A DNA stretch of 64,000 nucleotides from Paraburkholderia mimosarum LMG 23256 = NBRC 106338 (GTDB lineage Bacteria; Pseudomonadota; Gammaproteobacteria; Burkholderiales; Burkholderiaceae), in assembly GCF_000739815.1 (NCBI RefSeq), contig NZ_BBJJ01000023.1, positions 52,860-116,859 on the forward strand, read 5' to 3'. The notes below the pieces were generated by a model that worked only from the letters and a program-made list of their open reading frames with translations, was not told the DNA's origin and made no database searches. Made by a program: the position numbers and the translations under genes. Shown here in pieces: positions 7,776 through 15,437 of the stretch. Numbering within the stretch: position 1 is the first letter of the stretch; each line of letters starts with the position of its first letter.

Positions 7776-9227
7776 TCAGAGCGGATAGTGACGCGGTGCG
7801 GTCTGGATCGTGATCCAGCGCAGCTCGGTGAATTCGGCAATGCCCGCCTTGCCGCCAAAGCGCCCAAAGCCGCTTTCCTTCACGCCGCCAAACGGCATTT
7901 GTGCCTCGTCGTGCACGGTCGGACCGTTGATGTGACAAATGCCCGATTCGATACGCTGCGCGACTCCCCATGCGCGCGCCGTATCGCGGCTGAACACCGC
8001 CGAGGAAAGCCCGTACGCGTTGTCGTTCGCACATGCCACGGCGGCATCCTCGCTGCGCACGCGCACGATGCCCTTCACGGGGCCGAACGACTCGTCGTGA
8101 TAGATGCGCATTTCCGGCGTGATGTGGTCGAGCAGCGTGGCCGGCATCAGTGTGCTTTCCGCCTTGCCGCCGCAGACGAGCTTCGCGCCTTTGGCGAGCG
8201 CGTCGTCGATCAGCGCGTTGCAGCGCTCGACGGTGCTCATGTCCACCACCGAGCCGAGCACCACCGGTCCCTTGCGCGGGTCGCCGAGCGGCAACGCGCG
8301 TGCCCGCTCGCCAAGACGCGCGACGAAGGCGTCGGCAATGCTTTCGTCGACGATGATGCGCTCCGTAGACATGCAGATCTGCCCGGAATTGGCGAACGCG
8401 CCGAATGCGGCCGCATGTGCCGCCGCTTCGATGTCGGCGTCGTCGAGCACGACGAGGGGTGCCTTGCCGCCCAGTTCGAGCACCGAGGGCTTGAGATAAC
8501 GCGCACACGTTTCGGCGATGATGCGGCCCACGCGCGTGGAGCCGGTGAAGTTCACGCGGCGCACCTTCGGATGGGCGATCATGGCTTCGACCACCTGTGC
8601 GGCGTCCGCGGGCGCGTTGGTTACGAAATTCACGGTGCCGCGCGGCAAGCCCGCCTCCTGCATGGCCGCGATAATCAGGCCGTGCGTGGCCGGGCAGATT
8701 TCCGACCCCTTGAGCACGACGGTGTTGCCGCAAGCGAGCGGCAGCGCGATGGCGCGCACCGCGAGAATCACGGGCGCATTCCACGGCGCGATGCCGAGCA
8801 CGACGCCAGCTGCCTGGCGCACGCCCATGGCGAGGCTGCCGGGCACATCGGAGGGGATCAGTTCGCCGCCGATCTGCGTGGTGAGCGCCGCGGCCTCGAT
8901 CAGCCCCGCTGCGGCGAGATGCACGTTGAAGCCCGCCCAGATGCCCGACGCGCCGGTTTCAGCGGCCATCGCCGCGGCGAATGCCTCGGCTTTCGCTTCG
9001 AGCGCATGCGCGGCCTTCGTGAGGAGTGCGCGGCGCTCGCCGGGTCCCATGGCCGACCAGACTGGGAACGCGGCCGCAGCAGCGTCGACTGCCGACACGC
9101 CGTCTTGAACCGTGGCCGCCGGTGCGCGGCTCGCCACCGTCCCATCGAGCGGGTTGCGGCGCTCGAACGTCGCGCCGTTGCGTGCCTGCACTGCTTCGCC
9201 GTCAATCAGCATGGATACGGTTTGCAT
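7776..9227 (-). CDS. NAD(P)-dependent aldehyde dehydrogenase, benzaldehyde/vanillin/salicylaldehyde dehydrogenase-like
   Basis: A 483-residue member of the aldehyde dehydrogenase superfamily. The cofactor region has GIAPWNAPVIL and FTGSTRVGR, the general base glutamate lies in LELGGKAPLVVLDDADIEAA, and the catalytic cysteine in NSGQICMSTER. The set NSGQICMS with HINGPTVHDEAQMPFGG is typical of the aromatic aldehyde branch (VDH, SAL-DH). It lies 47 bases downstream of the benzoylformate decarboxylase gene on the same strand. The natural reaction would be oxidation of the benzaldehyde made by that enzyme to benzoate. The exact ring substituents and coenzyme preference are not visible. Confidence 0.9.
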   Translation of the reverse strand: MQTVSMLIDGEAVQARNGATFERRNPLDGTVASRAPAATVQDGVSAVDAAAAAFPVWSAMGPGERRALLTKAAHALEAKAEAFAAAMAAETGASGIWAGFNVHLAAAGLIEAAALTTQIGGELIPSDVPGSLAMGVRQAAGVVLGIAPWNAPVILAVRAIALPLACGNTVVLKGSEICPATHGLIIAAMQEAGLPRGTVNFVTNAPADAAQVVEAMIAHPKVRRVNFTGSTRVGRIIAETCARYLKPSVLELGGKAPLVVLDDADIEAAAHAAAFGAFANSGQICMSTERIIVDESIADAFVARLGERARALPLGDPRKGPVVLGSVVDMSTVERCNALIDDALAKGAKLVCGGKAESTLMPATLLDHITPEMRIYHDESFGPVKGIVRVRSEDAAVACANDNAYGLSSAVFSRDTARAWGVAQRIESGICHINGPTVHDEAQMPFGGVKESGFGRFGGKAGIAEFTELRWITIQTAPRHYPL

Positions 9228-9274
9228 GTCCTGTTCACTCCCTGATCTCAGTCAATTGGTTGCGCGCGCACCCT

Positions 9275-10912
9275 TCAGGCGACGATCATCTCGACCAGCA
9301 TTGTGCCTTGCCCCGTCAGCGCAGCCGCAAGCGTTTGGCGCAATCGCCCCGCGTCGCTCACGCGCACGCCGGGGCAACCCATGCCCGCGGCAATTCCCAC
9401 GAAATCGAGCCCCGGCAGGTCGGTGCCCTGCACCGGGTCGGTCGGCCCGAAGCCGAACACCGGCGCGAAATCCTGGAGTGCCGCGTAGCGCGTGTTGTTC
9501 AGGATAACGAAGGTAATCGGCAGCTGGAGCTGCACCGCGCTCCAGATCGCCTGGATCGAGTACATGGCAGAACCGTCGCCGATCAGCGCGATCACGCGCT
9601 CGCCCGGCTTCGCGAGCGCCACGCCCACGGCGGCCGGCATGCCATAGCCAAGGCCCCCGCTGTCCATCGTGAGGAACGTGCCCGGGCGCTCGAACGGCAG
9701 ATACGCCTGCATCACCGGGCGCGCGCTGGGCGCTTCTTCCACCACGGTCGTGCCCGCTTCTCGCACTCCAGCGAGCGTTTGTAGCGCGTAGGCGACCGAC
9801 ATGCGCTCGCCCGGCTCGGCGGGCGGCACGGCGCGAGGCGGCACGGCGCGCCGGGCGGGCATCGCGCGCTCCAGGGCGGGCGCGGGCCGCGCCAGCAGAT
9901 CCTGCACGCCGAGCCGAACGTTGCCCACGGCGGCCATGCCCTCGGGCGTCCACGCAGCGGTGCCGGGATCGTCGATCAGCTGGCAAAGCGCGGCGCCCGG
10001 CGGCACGTGCGGACCATGGCCTTCCACGTGATAGGTGAAGGCGGGCGCACCGATCGCGAACACAAGATCGTGTCCGCCCAGCAGCTCGACGATACGTTCG
10101 CGCATGGCCGGCAGAAAGCCCGCGAACAGCGGATGCTTTTCCGGAAAGCTGCAACGGCCCGTCATGGGCGCGACGAACACGCGCGCGCGATGGCGCTCCG
10201 CGAGGCGCACCACTTCCTCAGCCGCGCCCGCGCGATCCACGGCGCCGCCCACCACGAAGGCAGGCCGCGCGCACGCATCGAGCGCCGCGCCGATGTTCGC
10301 CAGCATCGCGGGCTCGGGGCGCGTGGTATGTGCGAGCGCGCGCTCGGGAACGCGCTCGGCCGGCTGATCCCAGTCGTCCACGGGGATCGACACGAACACC
10401 GGGCCGCGCGGCTCCTGCATGGCGATCGCATAGGCGCGCGCGATGGCGAGCGGCACGTCCTGCGCGCGCGCCGGCTCGATGCTCCACTTCACATAGGGCT
10501 TGGGCAGCTCGGTGGCCTGGGTGGCGGCGAGAAACGGGTCGAACGGCAGGATCGAGCGCGCCTGCTGGCCCGCCGTGACGACAAGCGGCGTACGGTTGCG
10601 AAACGCCGTGAAAATGTTGCCCATCGCGTTGCCCACGCCGGCCGCCGAGTGCAGGTTTACGAGCGCCGCGTTGCCCGTGGCCTGCGCGTGGCCGTCGGCC
10701 ATGCCGACCACGACCGCCTCCTGCAGGCCGAGCACGTAGCGGAAATCGGCGGGGAAGTCGCGGAACATGGGCAGTTCGGTCGAGCCGGGGTTCGCGAAGA
10801 TCGAGGTCATGCCCACGCGGCGCGCGAAGTCGATGACCGCGTGGCGCACGGTCCAGGCGTTGCCGGGCGCGGTGGAATCTTGAACATGCTGCTGAGGCGC
10901 GCTGCCAGTCAT
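9275..10912 (-). CDS. mdlC: Benzoylformate decarboxylase (thiamine diphosphate-dependent)
   Basis: A 545-residue ThDP enzyme. All four hallmark residues of the Pseudomonas putida enzyme have counterparts: Ser44 in NPGSTELP, Glu65 in LQEA, His88 in NLHSAAGVGNAMG, and a second active-site His in FTYHVEG at about 299. The ThDP/Mg motif GDGSAMYSIQAIWSA, followed by ILNN, lies in the C-terminal domain. The ATG at 10912 is chosen because AAAGGAGG precedes it by seven bases; an upstream ATG at 10942 lacks this. The reaction is benzoylformate to benzaldehyde plus CO2, in the mandelate pathway. An 18-residue N-terminal extension relative to P. putida is visible. It heads a leftward gene set and is divergent from a LysR gene. 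Confidence 0.92.
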   Translation of the reverse strand: MTGSAPQQHVQDSTAPGNAWTVRHAVIDFARRVGMTSIFANPGSTELPMFRDFPADFRYVLGLQEAVVVGMADGHAQATGNAALVNLHSAAGVGNAMGNIFTAFRNRTPLVVTAGQQARSILPFDPFLAATQATELPKPYVKWSIEPARAQDVPLAIARAYAIAMQEPRGPVFVSIPVDDWDQPAERVPERALAHTTRPEPAMLANIGAALDACARPAFVVGGAVDRAGAAEEVVRLAERHRARVFVAPMTGRCSFPEKHPLFAGFLPAMRERIVELLGGHDLVFAIGAPAFTYHVEGHGPHVPPGAALCQLIDDPGTAAWTPEGMAAVGNVRLGVQDLLARPAPALERAMPARRAVPPRAVPPAEPGERMSVAYALQTLAGVREAGTTVVEEAPSARPVMQAYLPFERPGTFLTMDSGGLGYGMPAAVGVALAKPGERVIALIGDGSAMYSIQAIWSAVQLQLPITFVILNNTRYAALQDFAPVFGFGPTDPVQGTDLPGLDFVGIAAGMGCPGVRVSDAGRLRQTLAAALTGQGTMLVEMIVA

Positions 10913-11018
10913 CCAAGGCCTCCTTTCGAAAAAGCGCGTCATTCAATGGAGAGCCATTATCGCGACGCTACGGGTAACCGCAAATTGCGCATTTCGCCTA
11001 AAGGCATTACCTTTGGGC
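10913..11018. promoter_or_regulatory. Divergent control region mdlC / LysR
   Basis: A 106-base gap between the two divergent genes. It must hold both promoters and, by analogy with other LysR systems, the regulator's binding site. An imperfect dyad around GCATTTCGCC and GGCATTACC (about 10988-11011) is a candidate, but no clean T-N11-A box can be defended. Confidence 0.5.
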
Positions 11019-11927
11019 ATGACTTACAACCTCCAGCAACTCCAGGCATTCGCCACCATCGTCTCCGCCGGCAGTCTGGGGCGCGCGGCGGAAACGTTGC
11101 ACGTGACCCAGCCCGCGCTTTCGCGCGCGGTCCGCCGCCTCGAGGAGCAGGTAGGTGCGCCGCTCTTCGAGCGGCACTCGCGCGGCATGCACCTCACAGC
11201 GGTGGGCGAGGCGCTCTTGCCACACGCCATCCTGCTGCAGCGCGAAGCCGAACAGGCGCGCGAGGAAATCGACGCCATGCGCGGCCTCGCGCGCGGCACG
11301 ATTCGCGTGGGCGCCGTGGGCAGCATCGCGAGCCTCGTGCTGCCGCTTGCGGTGAGCGGTGTGCTGCGCCGCTGGCCGGGGCTACGCGTCGAAATACTCG
11401 AAGGCGTCTGGGACCGGCTCGCCGACGCGCTCGTCAAGCGTGAGATCGACCTCGCGCTCAGCATGGCCGTGCCGGATACCGACGAAATCGCGGCCATCGG
11501 CGATTGCCGCTGGGAAGATTGCAGCTACGTGGTCGCGGCACACGATCATCCGTTGCGCGCGAAGCCCGATCTCACGCTCGCGGACACGTTGAACGAGCAA
11601 TGGGCGATTCCGCCGCGCGGCACTGCGCCGTTCGAGCACATGGAGCAGGCGTTCGCCGGGCAAGGGCTGGGTCTGCCGAACGTGGTGGTGCAAACGCGCT
11701 CGATTACGGCCCTCAAGAGCCTCGTCGCGCGTTCAGGATTCCTGAGCTGGATGGCATCGACGATGTACGTCACCGAAAGCAAGGCGGGCGTGTTCGACAC
11801 GCTCGAGATGCCCGGCGTGGAGGGCCGGCGCACGCTCACGGCGTTTCGTCGGCGGCACGGCATTCTGCCGAGCCCGGCGGTGAAGCTGCTGGAGCAGTTG
11901 CGCACGTTGACGGCGGTGCCGCAGTAG
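11019..11927 (+). CDS. LysR-type transcriptional regulator of the benzoylformate gene set
   Basis: A 302-residue LysR protein. The N-terminal winged helix (LQQLQAFATIVSAGSLGRAAETL, VTQPALSRAVRRLEEQ) spans residues 4-65. An effector-binding domain follows from about residue 90 (GTIRVGAVGSIASLVLPLAV). The ATG at 11019 is used; a TTG two codons upstream has better spacing to AAAGG and is possible. Divergent transcription from mdlC is the standard arrangement for an autorepressing activator of the neighbouring operon. The inducer is therefore probably benzoylformate or a relative, by inference from position. Confidence 0.88.
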   Translation: MTYNLQQLQAFATIVSAGSLGRAAETLHVTQPALSRAVRRLEEQVGAPLFERHSRGMHLTAVGEALLPHAILLQREAEQAREEIDAMRGLARGTIRVGAVGSIASLVLPLAVSGVLRRWPGLRVEILEGVWDRLADALVKREIDLALSMAVPDTDEIAAIGDCRWEDCSYVVAAHDHPLRAKPDLTLADTLNEQWAIPPRGTAPFEHMEQAFAGQGLGLPNVVVQTRSITALKSLVARSGFLSWMASTMYVTESKAGVFDTLEMPGVEGRRTLTAFRRRHGILPSPAVKLLEQLRTLTAVPQ

Positions 11928-11954
11928 CCGGACCTTTTACCTCGCGCGGCAGCG

Positions 11955-12035
11955 TCACTCGTCGCGGAGCAGCCGCTCCGCGTTCGCGATCACCACGAAC
12001 GTGCCCATGTTGTGCCGCACCGCGCTCGCCCATCG
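11955..12035 (-). pseudogene. Possible C-terminal remnant of a heavy-metal P1-type ATPase
   Basis: On the minus strand 12027-11955 reads SAVRHNMGTFVVIANAERLL, then RDE and a stop. This resembles the last transmembrane helix and tail of P1B ATPases (V-V-x-N-x-L-R-L-L-R). Nothing upstream to 12304 continues the reading frame as an ATPase. If correct, only the tail of the gene survives. The rest of 12036-12304 holds nothing I can support. Confidence 0.3.
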
Positions 12036-12304
12036 CGATGCTCGTCGAGCCCGCAGCCCAACACGGCTTCACACTCGCGTCGGCGCAAGCACACTGCCGC
12101 GCAGTTCGCGCGCGTTTGCGGGCCGTGCGCTTTGCTCCGCATCGGTTTGGGTTTCAACCAGGTGCCTGAGCGCCGCCGCATCAATAAGCTGCTTGATATG
12201 AGAGCGTGTCGCAAGGCACGCGCTCGTCCGCGCGCCGCGCACGCCATCCGAACGATGCGCGCACAACTTTCCCAACAAGCTTTCAAAATGTAATGAGGAT
12301 CGGG

Positions 12305-13702
12305 ATGTCCATCGAAAAATCGGCGGAAATTGCCGCCCGCTTCGACCGGCTGCCGCCGTCGCGCACTGTCTGGAAAATGGTGATACTGCTTTCGCTCGGC
12401 GGCGTATTCGAGTTTTACGATCTCTTCTTCACGGGCTATGTCGCGCCTGGCATGGTGCATTCGGGCCTCTTCACGCCGGAGTCGCTCGGTTTCTTTTCGG
12501 CGCTCGGGCCGCTCAAGGTGGCGGGCTTCGGCACCTTCGTGTTCTCGACCTTCGCCGGGCTGTGGGTTGGCGCGCTCGCCTTCGGCCAGGTAGCCGACCG
12601 CTTCGGGCGGCGCATGATCTTCACGTGGTCACTCATCTGGTACATCGTCTGCACGGCTATCATGGCGTTCCAGACGAGCGGCCAGGCGCTCAACATCTGG
12701 CGCTTCATTGCGGGCATCGGCATCGGCATCGAACTCGTGACCATCGACACCTACATCTCCGAACTGATCCCGAGCGGCGAGCGCGGCCGCGCATACGCCG
12801 TCAACCAGTTCATCACGTTCAGCGTGGTGCCGGTGGTCGCGTTTCTCGCCTTTATCCTCAAGGACACGCATCCCATCGGTCTCGACTACTGGCGCGTGGT
12901 GATCCTGATCGGTTCCGTGGGCGCAGTGGCGGTGTGGTTCCTGCGCCGTAGCATTCCGGAAAGCCCGCGCTGGCTCGCGCGCAACGGCCGTGTGGAAGAA
13001 GCCGAACGGATCGTGTCGGACATCGAGCGCCGTGTCGTGGCTGAAACGGGCACCGCGTTGCCGCCGCTGGGGGCGATCTCGCTCGAAAAGGCCGGGCGCG
13101 GCTCGCTCGGCGAAGTGCTGCGTGCGCCTTATCTGCGGCGCACGGTGATTCTGTCGATCTTCAACATGGCGCAGGTGATCGGCTTTTACGGCTTTGCGGC
13201 ATGGGTGCCGACGCTGCTGATCGCGCGTGGCGTGCACATCACGCAGAGTCTCGCGTACGCGTTCGTGATCGCCATCGCCAATCCGTTCGGGCCGTTGCTC
13301 GGCGTGTGGTTCGCGGACAAATTCGAGCGCAAGACACAGATCGTCGGCGGCCTGCTCATCATGGCCGTGGTCATCGCGCTATTCGCTCAGGCCACGCAGC
13401 CGTGGGTTCTGATCGTGCTCGGCGTGTTCTTCACGCTCGCTTCGAACGTGATGTCGTATGCCTACCACGGCTATCAGGCCGAGCTCTACCCGACGCGCAT
13501 CCGGGCGCGCGCCGTGGGCTTCGTGTATTCGTGGAGCCGGATTGCCGCCGCGTTCGCGGGGCTCGCCATCGGCATCCTGCTGCATCGTTACGGTGTGCCT
13601 GGCGTTGCGGTGTTTATCGGGGCTTCGATGCTGGTGGGTATCGTGATGATTCTGCTCGGGCCTGTCACACGCGGGCTCTCGCTCGAAGTCATCAGCCATT
13701 GA
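12305..13702 (+). CDS. MFS transporter, sugar-porter/metabolite:H+ symporter type
   Basis: A 465-residue 12-TM permease. The N-terminus (RTVWKMVILLSLGGVFEFYDLFF) has the G-x-x-F-x-F-Y-D pattern of the niche of MFS carriers transporting carboxylates and other metabolites. The inter-helix motif is GQVADRFGRRM and the central loop has PESPRWLARNGR. The C-terminal half includes AELYPTRIRARAVGF, the sugar-porter-type P-T-R-x-R-x-x-x-x-G motif. GAGG precedes the ATG at 12305; an alternative ATG lies four codons upstream. It stands alone, downstream of the LysR gene but 377 bases away. Substrate unknown. Confidence 0.82.
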   Translation: MSIEKSAEIAARFDRLPPSRTVWKMVILLSLGGVFEFYDLFFTGYVAPGMVHSGLFTPESLGFFSALGPLKVAGFGTFVFSTFAGLWVGALAFGQVADRFGRRMIFTWSLIWYIVCTAIMAFQTSGQALNIWRFIAGIGIGIELVTIDTYISELIPSGERGRAYAVNQFITFSVVPVVAFLAFILKDTHPIGLDYWRVVILIGSVGAVAVWFLRRSIPESPRWLARNGRVEEAERIVSDIERRVVAETGTALPPLGAISLEKAGRGSLGEVLRAPYLRRTVILSIFNMAQVIGFYGFAAWVPTLLIARGVHITQSLAYAFVIAIANPFGPLLGVWFADKFERKTQIVGGLLIMAVVIALFAQATQPWVLIVLGVFFTLASNVMSYAYHGYQAELYPTRIRARAVGFVYSWSRIAAAFAGLAIGILLHRYGVPGVAVFIGASMLVGIVMILLGPVTRGLSLEVISH

Positions 13703-13736
13703 CCTGCGTGCGCGGCGCCGCCCCACGATCTGCGGG

Positions 13737-14582
13737 TCAGAACAGCACGTGTGACTTGATGATCATTTGGGCCGCCGCGGCCAGCACGCACACGAGCACG
13801 ACGATACGAAATGCAAGCGGATGCAGATTGTCGCGCAATGGACGGATCAACAGCATGCCCGCGATGGCGGGCAGGCTCGCCAGGGCCGAAATCGCGAGGT
13901 CGGCGAGATTGGCATGCGCGCCGTGGCTGAACGTCGTAATGAGCGTGATGACGGAGACGACGAGAATGATCGCGATCTGCTTTGTAAAGGCGCGGCCCGT
14001 CGCGCCCGATGCGATCAGGTACATGGCGAGCAGCGGCCCCGGCACCGCGGCGATGCTCTCCATGAGCGCCGCCCCGAAGCCCAGCGCGAAACCCACGGGC
14101 TTCACGAGCGCGGGCGAGAGCGTGAGGCGCGGTGAGACGAGCAGCAGCGCGGCCGCCACGATCAATGCCACGCCCGAGGCCGCCTGGGCATGATGCGGCT
14201 CCAGCGAGATCAGCACCGATACCCCGACCACGTTGCCGATCACCGTGCCAATCAGCGGCGCCGCGATATTGCGCAAGGTCGGCAACATTTCGCCTCCCTC
14301 GAGCGCCTGCGGGATATTGCCGAGAATGATCGGCATGGAAAGCAGGAGCACCGCTTCCTTGACAGGCAAAAAATGCGTGACGATGGGCATGGCCACGAGC
14401 GGCACGCCAATGCCGGTCACGCCTTTTACCATTCCGCCGAGCACGAGCGCGAGCGCGATGCCGACCCACTGAAACACGTCGAGCGATTGCAGATGGGGCG
14501 CGAGTAAGCCCGAGGAAAAAGAAAGGCCGGACATCGATCTGGATATTGGGAAGGTGGGCGCGCGTCTTTTGGCGCCGCTCAT
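13737..14582 (-). CDS. TSUP family (TauE/SafE) membrane permease
   Basis: About 265-281 residues with seven to eight hydrophobic segments. The first conserved block (GGMVKGVTGIGVPLVAMPIV) is the TauE/SafE motif, repeated in weaker form in the second half (ALGFGAALMESIAAVPGPLL). The family exports or imports sulfur-containing and small organic anions. The start is uncertain: the ATG at 14582 lies only seven bases past a strong hairpin and lacks a ribosome site, so the ATG at 14534 may be the real one. It converges with the MFS gene on its left. Confidence 0.8.
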   Translation of the reverse strand: MSGAKRRAPTFPISRSMSGLSFSSGLLAPHLQSLDVFQWVGIALALVLGGMVKGVTGIGVPLVAMPIVTHFLPVKEAVLLLSMPIILGNIPQALEGGEMLPTLRNIAAPLIGTVIGNVVGVSVLISLEPHHAQAASGVALIVAAALLLVSPRLTLSPALVKPVGFALGFGAALMESIAAVPGPLLAMYLIASGATGRAFTKQIAIILVVSVITLITTFSHGAHANLADLAISALASLPAIAGMLLIRPLRDNLHPLAFRIVVLVCVLAAAAQMIIKSHVLF

Positions 14583-14589
14583 GTGAAAG

Positions 14590-14621
14590 TGGCCGCGGAC
14601 GTCGAAACGACGGCGCGGCCA
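14590..14621 (-). terminator. Hairpin downstream of the H-NS-like gene
   Basis: TGGCCGCG pairs with CGCGGCCA, and an inner CGTCG-AAA-CGACG stem extends it, all within 32 bases. It lies 46 bases past the H-NS-like stop codon on the minus strand. The following tract (CTTTCAC) is a poor T-run, so termination may be partial. Confidence 0.5.
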
Positions 14622-14667
14622 CTCGTTAGCAAGCGATTCTCGCCTTGGCGACTATTCCGCTGCTTAT

Positions 14668-15189
14668 TCAGGCAGCCGTCGCAACCTGCGCGGACGTCGC
14701 AGCGGACTTTCGGCCACCCGACTTACGCGCCGCTTTTTTTGCGGGCGCGGCCTTGGCACGCTTGCCAGCGTTCTTGCTCACCGCCGTCGAACTCGCGCGC
14801 GTTTTCCGTGCGGCCTTCGCAGCGACCTTGCGGCCGGCCGGTTTTGCGGCCGCGCCGTTTGCCGCGCTGCCGTCGATCAGGAATTTCGAACGATCTTTCA
14901 CGTCGCGAATCCACAGCGGCGCGCGGCCGCGGCCCGTCCACGTTGCGCCCGTTTTCGGATCGGCGTATTTCGCCGCAACCGCACGCTTCGTGGCCGTCTT
15001 GGCGCTCGCGCCCGGCTTACGGCCACGCCTCTTGCCAACGAAGCTCTCGATGTCGGCCAGGCTCAGGCCATGCTTGGCCATCAGATCGCGAATCTTCGCG
15101 AGACCGACCGACGTTTGCTTTTGCACGATCGATTCGGCCTGTTTTTGCAGCTTCGCGATCTTCGATTGAATTGCATCCAGGGTGACCAT
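14668..15189 (-). CDS. H-NS-family nucleoid protein with long Lys/Ala-rich tail
   Basis: A 173-residue protein. Residues 1-45 form a coiled-coil-like oligomerisation region (IQSKIAKLQKQAESIVQKQ). Around 74-95 comes YADPKTGATWTGRGRAPLW, the H-NS DNA-binding core with its T-W-x-G-R-G-R loop, which inserts into the AT-rich minor groove. After it a tail of about 60 residues is dominated by Lys, Ala, Arg and Ser, as in histone-like Burkholderia paralogues. This tail is absent from enteric H-NS (137 residues). GGAGG precedes the ATG. Probable role: silencing or bridging of AT-rich or acquired DNA on this replicon. Confidence 0.9.
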   Translation of the reverse strand: MVTLDAIQSKIAKLQKQAESIVQKQTSVGLAKIRDLMAKHGLSLADIESFVGKRRGRKPGASAKTATKRAVAAKYADPKTGATWTGRGRAPLWIRDVKDRSKFLIDGSAANGAAAKPAGRKVAAKAARKTRASSTAVSKNAGKRAKAAPAKKAARKSGGRKSAATSAQVATAA

Positions 15190-15437
15190 TCACACCTCCT
15201 TATTCACGGTTTTTACGGACACCCTTCATCCAACATCGCCAGATCGAAATGCGATCCTGCTTGCCCGGGGCGTCGCGAAAGGCAACGTGATTATGAAGTC
15301 AAATGACGCATGCTGGCAATTTCAAACGACTGATTCGCACTAAAAAACACATTTCCTGATCAGAACATTGATTCTCAGGCAAACAAAGCCCCCGCAAATT
15401 CTCACTTCGCGAGATACTCGCTGGACGACGTTCGCTG

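Noticed and set aside
6879..9245. A 788-codon open frame on the plus strand, antisense to the aldehyde dehydrogenase and ketopantoate-reductase genes
   Set aside because: Its translation is rich in Arg, His and Gly with no recognisable domain, and both opposite-strand genes have complete catalytic motifs. Long antisense frames are common in high-GC genes.
12001..12300. tRNA or small RNA in the GC-rich gap before the sugar-porter gene
   Set aside because: No cloverleaf or T-loop consensus could be drawn.
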